64,000 bases of DNA from Symsagittifera roscoffensis (GCF_963678635.1 NC_087063.1:17796143-17860142); one strand, 5' to 3'; positions 10,203 through 22,280 are shown, numbered from the stretch's first letter. Made by a program: numbers and translations. The notes: a model not told the origin generated them from the sequence alone.

Positions 10203-12807
10203 AATTATTAATTTTTCTCCAACTCCTTTTTCTAGTAATCTCAAATCAAAACATAAACCCTTCCCCTCGTACAGGACCACAAGATTTATTAGTAACACAT
10301 TACGATTGTGAAGAAAATGAACAAAAAACACTACATAAATATGCAATAAATCAAGTATCACAATGTGAAACAGAACCAAAAGCTATAGAAACCACAGATG
10401 TAATAGCAACACTCTATTCAAAAGCCCGAGCAACAACAGTTACAGGTTATAAATTCACAGCAACATTTTCCGAAAAAAAAGTACATTGTTCACAAGTCTC
10501 GAACGGAAACAAAAACCGACTTGACCATGAATCATTCTATCAGAGTAATATAGAACGTCTTTTACATCTCAATCCCGACGATTGTAAAAATGAATTACTT
10601 AGACTAAACATCACACAAAATAAAAACTCCGCAAGAAAGTTAGTTAATTTTCAAGTTTTTTCAGACTCTGTACATCAATCACAACTTGAAAGACACCAAG
10701 GACATATAAAACTAGACGAAAAAAACCCGTATAACGGCGCACACGGACGATTAACCTATGACCTACACGATAAACATTGGATACCACACATTGGTATAAA
10801 TGACCCATCAAACTGCAAAGCAGACACAAAAAATAAAGGATACCAAGAAATAATGTTTTTCGATTGGAAAATACAACTCGAAAAAATACAACTAACACGA
10901 GATTTATCAGATAATACAATGATCTATCAAGGAATCCGATTACCTTGTAAAAATGATCAAGGTTATTGCGACCCTACAACGAGAACGCAAGCAACAATTG
11001 TTTGGTTCCCCGAAGATACATGTACAACATTTCAAGTAGCAAAAATACACGCTCGTATGATAAAATTTCACGAAAAATATTTTATACAATCAATTCCATA
11101 TGAACAAGTCCATCCATCACGAAAACTAAGTTCTAATTTTAGAAACATAGACAATATAGAAAACAAATTGACACGTTTTCAAATATATCAAGAAACAGAA
11201 CTTGCATGTAAATACAGGAATCCACTTCACAGAACACAATACTCTGAAATATTAGTTGAATACGAAAAAGGATTCGACATGACCACTGGAAAAGTAAAAA
11301 TCGACCCATATGCCACAGGTCATCCTCTAAACGAAGGAACATCCTATATACCAGTTAATTTTGAAAAAAGCAACGGACAACCTGGTGGACATCTAAAACC
11401 CCATGACACCAGAAGCACACGCTTACAAGAATTATCACTAATGAATACTACATATTTCGGTAATATCCACTATGATATTCATTTAGATATGAAACTAGAT
11501 TATACAATTAGCCGAATTTTTCAAGAAATGTCACTCTCCGAATTAGAAACACTACACCAACTATGCGAATTAGAACGAACACAAATATTACAATCACTTG
11601 CACTAGCAGTATTAAAAATACCCTATGCAGGATACTTATTATCTGGAAATAGATCAAATTTTTTAGACTATGAAGGAAACATCTTATGGTTTTATACTTG
11701 TACTAAAAAGTATCACCTCTATACGTTTTTGAAGATAAACGATGTTATAAAAGAATCCCTATCTTTTATAAGAATAAAGTACATTTCGTGGATACACTTT
11801 CACGAAGAACCTATTTCTGGGATACCGCAGTCCCATGTGGATCAGAAAACAGCCACAATGTAGTACAACTAAACCCTGATGAAAATAAATATTATCTTCT
11901 CACTCCATATCCCACATTAATGCAATCACTCAAAAAATTTTCACCAGAAAGCATTCGCGCTATTGCTCGAAACCCAAATATAGACTTACAATCAATAGGA
12001 ATCTATTCAAAATCAGATATTCAACATCACATTAGAACACAACAATTCCAAGAATTATTAACACAAATGGACACTATACAAAGACAATCAATAGACCAAA
12101 ATTTACGCAAACTTGCAGAAACCGCAGGATTTGCCGATATCTACACGCAAGACTATAGCGGATATTTTAAAGACATTAAAGATTATATATATCTAAACGG
12201 TGAAAAATACCGTCCCCAAGATATATCACCAATTAACATTTTTAGCTTTGTTACACTCAAAAATGAGATCCTCGATTTTCTAGGATGGCCCTACTACATC
12301 TTAGAAAAATTGACTATTTTATACGCAATGTTTAACTTTATTGGATTTCTTTTCTCACTTTTAAAAGGAATCTACAACACATGTGCTATACACACACAAG
12401 TCAATCGACAAGCAAGTGTAGCACGCATACTCTTTGCAGGATTTTTTGGAATCTTTTCTACATCTATAAACAAAATTCTTTTAGACGCACAAATAAAAGA
12501 ATATAACACAAAAATAGCAACACGACAAAATACATACGACGAAGAACATAACAATGTAGACATAACGCCAACGGCACCACAATTACCAGTCCTACCAAAT
12601 AACCATCCACTATCCCTAGTCCCACGAAATTTTCGAAATTTAGCCATCACACATAATCCAAATTTTCGACTCACCACATCACAAAGTCCCATCCAACATA
12701 TAATGACACACCAGTCACAAGATGATAATACTTATGAACAAATTATTGAACAACCCCATACCACCGCTTTTCAGTCTCAAAATAATCATTTTTTTAGCCC
12801 ACGATGA
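10190..12807 (+). pseudogene. env: Env-like envelope glycoprotein, interrupted by one frameshift
   Basis: The first part (10,190 to about 11,730) starts with a hydrophobic signal peptide (about residues 1-18), followed by a Cys-containing ectodomain. The second part continues in the -1 frame to 12,807 and has a predicted transmembrane helix at about 12,301-12,369 and a second hydrophobic stretch near 12,415-12,480. The layout (LVTHYDC near the N-terminus, a conserved helix before a SGNRSNFLDYEGN block, then a Cys and a membrane anchor) resembles the glycoproteins of env-bearing invertebrate retroelements and chuvirus-type viruses; this is a motif judgement, not a search. The break is in the T run at 11,726-11,730. 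Element 2 has lost this segment, so it cannot show which length is ancestral. The env stop overlaps the ORF D ATG. In the host genome the gene is probably inactive unless the shift is bypassed. Confidence 0.72.
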
Positions 12808-14609
12808 GCCGCCAACTTGGATCACTACACCGATCAAATTCCCACCCAACCAATCTTACCTCTCCAATCCCAATAATACCACTTTTTGCTTTTCCGCCAT
12901 CCGATTTTCCATCTAGTAATGTAACATCAGGCATGAATTCCGACACTAATTCACACATCTCAGTTTTATATTCCATCTCACAACTCAATAACCCGAATAT
13001 TGAAACCCCCGATGAATTTGCCGACTCAGAACCATCCCCATCCAATAATTTTCATAACCTTTCTAATTTTTCTCAACCCCCTTTTCAACCCATATTATCC
13101 AATAACCCTGACCCAATCACTCCCACACCCTCTTATGCTTCCCAAGTTACCCCAACCTACTCCTCATACCATTCTGACCAATCATCTCATTCTCCAGACA
13201 CCCCCCGAATCTCCCCAGAGCTAGATAATTTTATTACCCTTCAACAACAACCCTACCACCTTAATACCCCAACCATAAACCAAATCTCCTCCACAATAAA
13301 TTCATCCAACCCCCCTACCCCTACACCCTCTTCAAATTATACTGAATCATTAGCACCATCATCCACATCAACTGAATCTTCACTCAACACTAATAGAGCT
13401 TACCGCACTTTTAAAAGAAAGTTCCCCAACCATCCTTTCCCAGCAAAACCAGGAACAGCCCGTGAATACATCAACCACCCCAAGCATACTAACACAAAAG
13501 AATTTTTAGCCATCACCTTACCCTCATTCCCACAATACACCTTAAACACCCCCCACGACACTAACGAAACACGCAACTTTGTAGATGAATACGTTTTAAT
13601 GCCCACTCTCTCTTGGACCTCATATTATCATTTTACTAACCCTCTTTGCTTACCTTTATCTAACACTCACATCGATATAGAGCGAAATACGGACATGCTA
13701 TATCGACTCACTACACCACTAACCGCTAGACAATTTACTTACGTTGGATAAAAAAAATCACTAAAAACACACACTGCACCTAGAGCTAACGAATATACAC
13801 TCGAATACTATGATCACAACATCATCAGAGCTAACCAAGATCAATTCTTAGACGACGATCGCTTCGCTAATCCACAAATTACCGAGAAATTTTTCATCAA
13901 GACACCATATATATTCACACTAAACATCTTCGACCGAAAGTTTGATCACATTATTTCAGAAGCACTAACAGACACACAAGCATACGAAAGTTTTAAAGAA
14001 CGCTTCCAAATATTTTCACTAACCTTTCATTTCCTTGCACCACACGAAAGAGATTTACACTGCTCACACGATATTATGTTGCGCACTAAACAAACCCACA
14101 CATATAGTTATTATCGCTTCATCCAAAATCACTTTGACCTACACACACCCTCTAGACAACCACACCATCGCTTTCAATTCATTAATTCCAAATACACTTC
14201 ACCATTTTTCCTAAATTTCACATATTGCATTAAAGACACTAACCTCCATGGTATTCTTCGTAATTATGACCCCATAACCCAAATGTACATCTTCTGTCCC
14301 ATCACCAAGACCTTCAACGCCGAAGAATCCCGACCCTTCCTTATCCCGCACGAGTTTGTACAACCTATAGAAATCCCAATTTTAGAATTCATCCACAACA
14401 CTAAATTCAATCACAAATTATATAATCTAATCCAAAACACACCTTATGAGTTTGCAGTTGGCACTGAAGAACTAACCACTATTAAGGCACTTCAATTGCT
14501 TTGGCCACTGCTTCAGACTAAAAATATCATCCGCATCTTAGCTAAACTACTAACAACTTCAGAACTAATTCACGACATCTTCCCCCACGGTTTTTTCCCC
14601 GACGACTAA
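12804..14609 (+). pseudogene. ORF D: large unrecognised protein after env, one in-frame stop
   Basis: The ATG at 12,804 overlaps the env stop (ATGA). The frame runs 315 codons to a TAA at 13,749-13,751, then stays open in the same frame to 14,609, for about 601 codons in all. The first roughly 200 residues are Ser/Pro/Thr/Asn rich. The rest looks globular, with a basic patch (TFKRKFPNHPFPAKPGT), aromatic-rich blocks and a final Leu-rich region. The C-terminal half is conserved in element 2 (minus, 51,846 to about 52,660; shared FANPQITEKFFIKTPY-type block, MLRTKQTHTY and INSKYTSPFFL), in frames broken by small indels. Similarity continues across the stop, so the TAA looks like a recent mutation or a readthrough site. 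I recognise no domain; it is too long for a simple accessory peptide. Confidence 0.6.
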
Positions 14610-14612
14610 CAG

Positions 14613-14690
14613 GTAAGTATGAATTAAATGAATATAACTAACTAATTGAAATATTAAAAACTCACCATACTTTATTCATGTTTTCTTTAG
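14613..14690 (+). other. Short intron-like segment directly after the ORF D stop
   Basis: The ORF D stop (14,607-14,609) is followed by CAG and a strong donor (GTAAGTATG). About 78 bases later comes a pyrimidine-rich acceptor (TTTTCTTTAG). CTAAC branch-point-like motifs lie in between. Element 2 has the same arrangement on the minus strand: stop at 51,846-51,848, donor at 51,844, and acceptor AG at 51,763-51,764 after a T/C-rich tract, about 82 bases. The same position, phase and size in two diverged copies argue for a used intron. Confidence 0.55.
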
Positions 14691-15094
14691 ATTTTTAGCC
14701 TTCATCCGACGATCACCTACAAAAACCACAAAAGACAAATAAAAATCGCAAATTTCATCAAACAGATTTCAAAAATTTTATTAATCTCTTACACTTATAA
14801 ATTTATAAATTTAATACCAATGCAGTAAATTCATTTCTAAAATTTTCCCCACAAGCAGTAAATCTAATTATGATGAAAATTTGTATCTTAAAATTCCCCC
14901 ATAACTAGCAGTAAATTTCCAAATTCTATGCAGTAAATTAATAAAATGCAATTGCAGTACTAACCTTTTGATATTCTCATTTATTCGCACAGAAATTCTA
15001 TCCACACTCGCACAGCTCGCCCACGAAGAATTGTTTAAAATAATGAATTTCAGTTTCAAGTTTTCACACTCAACAACTCTAACATATAATAACA
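14691..15094 (+). other. Post-ORF D untranslated region of element 1
   Basis: AT-rich, without coding frames. The phrase GCAGTAAAT/GCAGTAAATT occurs several times between 14,820 and 14,960. Element 2 has recognisable equivalents (ATTTACTGC on the plus strand) in 51,590-51,660. A polypurine tract should lie at its right end, next to the LTR, but no clear one stands out. Confidence 0.5.
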
Positions 15095-16616
15095 TGTTTC
15101 AAACTTTCCTTTAACCCGGTTGGAAAGGAATCATATACTAAACAAAACTAACCAACGCAGCTTACTAAATACCACAAATCATAGAATAACAGCATGACTA
15201 AGAAAAGGAAACCAACGGTACCCAAACCGGATTAACCCAGTTTAAAACTGGATAATTTATTCTTTTGAAGACTATTATAAAGTCTCAGAAAGAAATAATA
15301 AAACACAAAAAAGTCGAAAGACAAACCCATACCACAAACAATTTGCTTTTTGGAAAAAGGACATAACCAACAAGACATAAGAAAAACCACAACAAACCCA
15401 ACATAAAACGTTGTCACATAACAGGACCCCTCACAAAAACCGCATGAAATCATACTCCCACTCCTGGCCTAACCCACCAGGAAGGACGTCCTGAGCATGC
15501 TCTATAGCCGGCCTAACCCACCGTGCTACATCCACGCTTTGTGACCACACCTCTATTTTTAATAAGAGCTACTCAAGTGTGAGTAACTCTTCAAAATAAC
15601 CGAACTAAAACAAAAAGCTTTTGTGAAAACAACTAACTAAAATCATAATTAAAAAATATTAAACTAATAAATGTTTTATAAAATGTAAATTACATTATGC
15701 AATACATAGATCAGAATACAACACCAAGGACGAACATCTAAAGACAAAACGACCCCACTACGCTCGAGAGAGAATGGCCAACCACAATCGATATGCCACT
15801 CACAATCACAACTCAAAGGATTTAGAGTACGACTTGACTTCGCAGAAAAGGACTTCATTGAACTAGACCAATGACCACCTCGATGTTCAAGTATACGTAC
15901 AGATCCGAGTAACCAGGCATCCCCTCCACGCACAATCTCCACGCCATTCCCAAACTAGATCAGACACAAAAGAAGTTCTCCACGCAGAACAGAAAAACCT
16001 GACATAGCCAACCATTCTGAAATCAGATTTGAGTTTGTTGCGAAGACTTAGTCGTTGTCACTAGAAGACACAACGTCTTATGTCTCTAACTCCAGCTTCC
16101 TGGAACTTCTTTAACAAAAAGGAAACAGAAGAAATAAGATGTTCGCCAAACACCAACGTCCATCATCCATCCTTCGAATTGCAGAAGAACTATTCTAAAA
16201 AACTCTGTAAAACCCGGATGGGTGGAACCTGATCTAAACTACATTTTATGATTGGATAAATTAGATATTTTACCAATGTAAAGTATTTAATATTAACCAA
16301 TCATGATCCATCTAACTAACAACCCACTTATTTGTAAGTGCTGAAGTTACTTGTAATTTCAGCACCAGAGAGATTTGAATTTAACTTAGAAATTAGTTGG
16401 ACTCTCCCGAGCACTTCAGCAGCCGCAATAAACCAGTATACCCTAGATCTATTGAGCCTAGCAGAGACTAGTTAAACAACCTGAGACTAGATAGTATAAG
16501 AGTAAGATTAGGATCGGTATTAGACTAAGAAGTTGCACGAATCTATCCGGCCGAAAATAAGATAGCGTGACGAGCAGACGGTGTACCCTATCCGAAATTA
16601 CTCTATGAGTTAACCA
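15095..16616 (+). repeat. 3' LTR-like region of element 1
   Basis: This stretch aligns in reverse complement with 49,887-51,313 through many landmarks: TTTCCTTTAACCCGGTTGG near 15,105, CCAACGCAGCTT near 15,152, the AGGACGTCCTGAGCATGCTC block near 15,482, and TATCCGGCCGAAAATAAG near 16,544. It lies just downstream of the last ORF, as expected for a 3' LTR. An AATAAA occurs near 16,428. Only one LTR of each element is in the window, so the exact ends and target-site duplications cannot be fixed. Similarity stops after GAGTTAACCA. Confidence 0.65.
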
Positions 16617-18500
16617 ACTCGGTTATAACTCACTTTCTTTCAACGTTAACTAACCTCTAAATAGTTTGCTTTAAAGTTTGGTGGAAGCAGAACATCATCT
16701 CATGATCGCTCTGGCTTTGCAACGTTTGGCGTTGTTAAGCATTTGAATTGATAGCTATCGAAGGCTATCGAAGAACTTCAATAGGTTTAATTCTTTGGGC
16801 ATCAAGAAAACTGCAAAACCTTTATTGGCGTAATTTTTTCTTCACTTTTGAAAAAATTGAGCTTTGTTTTTTTTTCAAGATGCTATTGATTATCTTGATG
16901 CAAAAACTTAGCTCAACCTTCCGACCCTCACTTCCATCCACATATAACGAAGAGAAAAAAGTTTCTTTTTCGCACAGTATTTTTTTTTCCAGAAAAGAGC
17001 GAACTGTTTGACTCAGAAAGTTATCTTTCTCCAAAGCTTAAAAATATTATTTTACTGTCTCCCTTCTAAGCATTTGCCTATATTGATTTTTTATATATTT
17101 TCTTATATATAATATTCATCTATGTAAGATATTTGTATATTCATATATATTATATTTTCATTCCTTTTATCAACACTATTTTGAAAGAATAAAAGTTTGT
17201 GTGGAACATCCTGTGCTACATGCACAGTAACCGGCTGTTCATGTTTAAAATTGTCTCTGTTGTTTTTTGTTTGGGAGGGTCTATTTGGCCATCGGTGCAA
17301 TTGGTAGCCACACTGCTTTCATTGTAGCCACACTTACTTTATATTTTGTGGCTGTCTCATCAGTAGTAAGATTGGGTTTTTTAGTTTTTAATTGTTTGAT
17401 TTATGAAAAAGAGATGTTTATCGCAAAAGTCAGTTCGAAAAAAATGATTCACTCAAAAAGGGATTACTAATGGAGGTAACGATGTTATTAATATACAATA
17501 TTATTAAATAATATTAATACAACAATATTAATATACATTAATATACAATTTTCATTGTAATTTGTTCAATATATACCCTTAAATCTTTTTCAGTTTTCTT
17601 TCCGTTAGAGCGGGTGATTCGAAAATTTATCATGCGATATTTATGGTAAAAGTATCGAAATTGTTATCTGAACTTACATTCTTAGTCCAGGAAAAAATCA
17701 TAGGCCAGGAGAAAAAATATTGGAAAAATGTATCCTATGTGACACGCCGCGAAATAAATTTTGCTCTTCAAGTACACTCGAGCTGAAAATATGTCGCTTC
17801 AATTTCCACGGAAGACATGGGGTCGTATTTCATAAACTTGTATTTTCCAGAAAGCTCAAACGTGGATACTATGTAGATGACGCAACAGCAGAGATGAAAT
17901 GAAGTGGAACTGAAGCTAAAAAAAGACTTCCATTTTGCAACTAAACTTATTAAACTTAGCCAGAAAAAAGGCAAACATATTGATCAGCAGCGCTGGCAAT
18001 AAACTTATTTTTCTAAAATTAAATTTGCTTTAAGACTCGAAGATATCCTTAATACGCGTGATTTCAAAAGATATTTTAATATTGAACTTTTTGATATTAA
18101 GCTTACAAATATTTTTTTTTTCAAATTTGATCAAAAATCGATTCTTATTAGTCAAAAATAAGCACAAAACTTCGAACAATTATTCATTAGGTTAACATTC
18201 TGTTTTTACATAAATGTCTACGAAAGACAAATAAAAAAACTAAAACAGCCGGAATTGGCCTTTTAATGAAAATCAGGTCTTTTTTAATTGTGTTTCACTA
18301 AAACTGCCAACTTTTAACTGCAAGTTTCAATTTAGCTCTGACCAGATATTTAAAAAAGTAGAAAAAACAAAAGGCTAAATTTGAAATTCAAAAACAAAAC
18401 TATAAACCGTTTTCAATAATGCTACCTATTTTATTTACTTATTTACTTACAATTTACTTACAACATTACTTATTTGTAAGTATTTTATTTACTTACAACA
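16617..18500. other. Intergenic, AT-rich, no gene seen
   Basis: No coding region is supported. The stretch contains a long alternating AT-rich segment with repeated AATATTAATA units near 17,487-17,550 and short poly-T runs. Unrelated short open frames on both strands have no recognisable motifs. Confidence 0.5.
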
Positions 18501-18506
18501 TTACGA

Positions 18507-18940
18507 AGCCGAACTGTGCACTAGATAGGCGCACAATTTTGTGCCTGTATTCTCCTGGATTCCAGAAACAAATCTTTAAGCATGTCAAAATTTTGTCCAA
18601 AAGATCTACAATTCATACAAAACACATTTTGGCTTCTTAAGGAATTCAACTCTGAAAAATTTCAACCGGTTTGAATTTATACGAAAGGATGGCGCAAAAA
18701 TGTGGTTTTTTAGTTTTTTTTTACAGCGCTGTATATTCCCAATTTAATGCAGCATGCTGAAGCAACTTTGATTTGTCCGGATTGACCAATCTTCTTGTCA
18801 AACAATTTCCATATATGAGAAAAATTTTATTATGGCGCCAAACTGAGCACTAGATAGGCGCAAATTTTTGTGTCTGTTTGTTACTAGAGACAAAACTCTA
18901 GACACGTTCCAAAATGCAACTGGATGCCAAATAGCATTAA
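18507..18940. repeat. Two inverted-repeat/MITE-family fragments (AACTGTGCACTAGATAGGCGC type)
   Basis: The phrase CTGTGCACTAGATAGGCGCA near 18,516 recurs with changes near 18,843 (CTGAGCACTAGATAGGCGCA). Each is followed by a similar TTGTG(C/T)CTGT stretch. The reverse complement of the same sequence forms the right end of the palindromic element at 48,624-48,826, so these are partial copies of that family. Confidence 0.6.
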
Positions 18941-18959
18941 GTTAATTTTGTCGGCACAT

Positions 18960-20140
18960 TTGTTTTGTTGATGATTCCGCAACAAGCGAATATAGTTAGT
19001 TGTTCTGGATTCCGCAATTGTAAATGTATTCCGCAAAGTGTAAGCCGATTCTGCAAATTGTAAGTGGAATCCGCAATTTTGCTTATTACTGAACTTGCAT
19101 ATATTTAATTAAAAGCTGGAGCTGGAATTATTATATATATATATATTAACAAGTCCGAAAAACTGGTTACCTAAATCGGTGGATGCCAACCTTAAGTATC
19201 GAGCACCCGAAAAACGGCCTCAGTTGAGGGTTTTTCTTCAACATTCGGGATCGTTGGAAAATCAATCATCGACTGAAATCAGTGTTTGGTTCATTATCTG
19301 GTCCAGAAATCATCATCAGTACCATCTGCTGGACTAGCTTACTTCAGTCTGTTCAGTTGACACTAATTATGATCGAAATGGGCAGGAATTGAGATCGAAG
19401 TTGAGTGTTTGACATGAACTGAGACCGAATTTGGGTGTTTGATAGGAACTGAGAGCGAAGTTGGAACTAAGTTATGACAAGATTTGAGATCAAAATGGGG
19501 TGTTTGACACAAAGTGAGACCAAAACTGGGTAATTGACAGGAATTGAGATCGAAGTTGGGTGTTGACAGGAATTGAGATTGTTGAGAAGTTAGGAATTGA
19601 GAGTTTAGGTGTAAGTTTACTACAGGAATTGAGAGCGAACATTTTGTATTTCAATTGGTAGCTGGTGATATAATTTATCCAAAAAAGAAACAATATAGAA
19701 CGCTATTACATATGTAACTGGAATGCGAAAACAAAATTCGGATTCAACTTACAATTTGCGGACTCCGCCTACAGTTGCGGTAGCTCAATCTTAATATACC
19801 CAAGTCTTATTTTTGTTTGTGGAATCGGCAAAATGCTAGATTCCGCAAAAACTCAACTACTGTTGCGGTTTCCGCACACTCGTAAATTTTTGGAAGGATT
19901 TTGAGCGGTTCAGTTAAGTTTTTAGCTATCTGTTTGTCAAAACCAAAACAACAGACATCATCAAAGTAAAGATGCATTTTTGCGGATTCCGCGACAAATC
20001 CGATTAAAGCCTGTTGCGGAATTAGCTTACAACCAAAAAAGCACATAAATTGGACTGGTAATATTGGTTTTAAATTCATACAATTCCATACGAACAGTGA
20101 ATTGCTTGAAATGTCTATTATAAACAATTTTCGGTATCTG
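18960..20140. repeat. Element with repeated TTCCGCAA subterminal motifs at both ends
   Basis: The left 150 bases contain many ATTCCGCAA/GATTCTGCAA units separated by TTGTAAG. The right part (19,740-20,030) carries the same motif in both orientations (TTGCGGACTCC, AGATTCCGCAA, TTGCGGTTTCC). A minisatellite lies between them. Similar motif clusters occur at 30,170-30,510 and 46,085-46,320. Clustered short motifs near both ends are typical of non-autonomous DNA transposons. No transposase frame is visible. Confidence 0.5.
19358..19640 (+). repeat. Minisatellite, about 30 bp unit (GGAATTGAGATCGAAGTTGG)
   Basis: Eight or so imperfect units of about 25-32 bases share the core GGAATTGAGATCGAAGTTGG followed by TGTTTGACA. 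Units vary by substitutions and small length changes, which indicates an old array. It sits inside the TTCCGCAA repeat element. No protein-coding role is apparent. Confidence 0.75.
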
Positions 20141-22280
20141 AACATTGTAAAAGTCGAAATTTCCTTCTCAAGAAATTTTCATGAGTAGAAAATTGTCAAA
20201 AGAAAATTAAAATAGGCAAATGCCTGCAAACCTTGCTTAAAATTTAAAAAATTGTCTTGATCGAGCCTGAATGAAGAGGTAGTCAACAGAAAGGTTCAGA
20301 ATTTTTGTATCCGAAGACGAAATACTGTCCCTACCAGTGAGCCAGCAAAAGATACCCTGAAAAAACAATAACATAAGCTAGATACCTGAAAAAAAACATC
20401 AGATAACATATACAAATATCAAAAAGTCTTAAGAGCGCGCAGAAGCGCAACCTAATCATTAAGACTTTAAAATAATAATTATTATTTACTAAAGCTTTAT
20501 ACAATATTAGAAACAGAGAGGCAAAGCGGAATTTGGCATCTTATGCCATGCAACAAAAGCGTAGCTTTCGAAGCTACCAAAAAGAGAGTGAGACAGAAAT
20601 AACCATTTCCAAGAAAAATTTGAATTTTTTTTTCTTGGAAAAACTAAAATTTTTATTTCAGAAAAACAGACGAGAAAAACAACTACTAGCAAAAAAAGCC
20701 TTTACTATTTTTTGTGCCTTTGCTAGGTCATCAAAACGCTTGCCCATATTGGCTGTCTTGTGCCGTCAAAATTAAGAAAAACTTGTTTTTCTAAAAATAG
20801 TTGCATCAAACCAAGGGGAGCAAACAACCTTTTTACAAAATATCTAAAAACGTTTATCAAAAAATGCCTCTCATACAATTTCCATATATGGGATTGGTAT
20901 GATAAGCATTTTTCCCCCTCGAAAATGCCATCTTTGTTTTGATGACCAAAGCAAAGCACTTTCCTTGAACAATAAACGCTTTTACCTCATATGAATTTTT
21001 CTGAACTTCGTTTTCATATCAGTTTTGAAAGAAAAATATCAAAAAAGACTAGCATACAGTTTTCATATATAAGACTTGTATGATATTGACCATTTTTCTC
21101 AAAAAAATCCTCGGTTTTCTTCATCACCAGACTTTTTCGTTATAATCAAACAGCCGCAGAAATTAAATTGTCTCTTTTTCAACCATTTTTTTGAAAAATT
21201 GTACGACAAACCTTTTTCCATACACTTGAAGTATGGAATTGTATAAAAAGCTCTTTGACGTATGGCGTCCAACCCGTGTGATTTGCCCATCAAACACTGT
21301 TAAAACACTTTTATATTTAATTTTCTAAAGGTTTGCTGTCGGTGCAGGTATATTTTGGCATAGAATTTTTAGTGTTTTGAAACTAAATCCTTGAATGGAT
21401 TACCCCCCTAAGTGAAAAAACTAGAGTCTCCTCTCTAGCCTTGTCTTAATTTTGAAAATTGTTTTCGTATGAAGAGTTCTTTTCAAACAAAAGCGCAGAG
21501 TAGACTGCCTGAGAAAACTTTTCAAAAGGAATACTTTTTTTAAACTGCTGGTTAACCAAATTATTATGCAAAATTATTTTTTGAATTAAATTATTCGATG
21601 AATTAGAACAATATAATTTGCCATTAAATTTGATATACAAAAAACCAGTTTTCATCCCCCTTAGTTAATTGGAGAGAATTGTCCGGTTGATCCCCTTCAA
21701 TTTCAAACCGTTTACTTTGAACTGAATTTATAAAAAATCCAGCAAACATTTTTTTCTTGACAAAAAGACCTTCACTACATCCAGTCCCCAATTACGGTGT
21801 AAATTTTGTATGAATGGTAGATATCTCTAAAAAATTCAAATTCTAGAAAAACTGAACGTAACCATTAGGACCTTTTCTAAGTAGCCATAAGGACCTTTTT
21901 TGAATGTTAGATATCGCTAAAAAGTTCAAATCCTGGAAAGACAGTAAGTAGCCACAAGAAACTTTTCTCGTAAAACTGTTGTGTTTTAACACTAAGAAGA
22001 AGGCGTGTGCCGATGCTCTGCAAAGAGAACAGCTCCTAAGCAAGTCTGAGCTTTTTTTAGAAATGAAGAACCTATAAAACGGTAACTTAGCAGATTCCAG
22101 CCCACCTGTAATTGAACACCTACCACCCAATATTTTCCTGCTTAGTTAATGCAAAAAACTAAAAGCTTAAATCTTAAAGTAAAATTTAAACTGTAAATGA
22201 TTTTCTCCTAGGTTTTCATCTAGCTTAAAATTTTTGAGAGCGGCATACCCTAACTTTTAAAACAGTTCGGCAACAAACAT
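20141..22280. other. Intergenic, decayed repeats, no gene seen
   Basis: No coding region is supported. Three related hairpin-like phrases (TCATACAATTTCCATATATG near 20,871, a diverged form near 21,053, and CCATACACTTGAAGTATGG near 21,219) suggest fragments of one dispersed repeat. A direct duplication of roughly 90 bases is visible between 21,805 and 21,970: both halves contain TAGATATC(T/G)CTAAAAA, TTCAAAT and GTAGCCA-type phrases. Confidence 0.5.

Larger units (their letters stand above)
1..16616 (+). mobile_element. Element 1: Ty3/gypsy-type LTR retroelement with env-like and extra ORFs (5' end outside window)
   Basis: The order Gag, zinc knuckle, aspartic protease, reverse transcriptase, RNase H, integrase is that of Ty3/gypsy elements. 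An Env-like glycoprotein and further ORFs follow, then an LTR-like region. The 5' LTR, primer-binding site and gag start lie left of the window. Compared with the usual gag-pol-env plan it carries four additional reading frames (A, B, C before env, D after it), all recognisable in the divergent minus-strand copy at 49.9-64 kb. Coding capacity is nearly intact, with three lesions: a one-base shift in gag near 1,630, one in env near 11,728, and an in-frame stop in ORF D at 13,749. It is therefore a fairly young but probably defective copy. The right boundary is where similarity to element 2 stops, so it is approximate to tens of bases. Confidence 0.9.

Noticed and set aside
11720..11735. Programmed -1 frameshifting to express the second half of env
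   Set aside because: The site (CG followed by TTTTTG) is not a canonical slippery heptamer, and a retroviral-type Env is normally one frame; a mutation or sequencing error is simpler.
19131..20140. CRISPR-like array in the 19.36-19.64 kb repeats
   Set aside because: Units are imperfect, adjacent and lack unique spacers; the genome is eukaryotic and this is a minisatellite.
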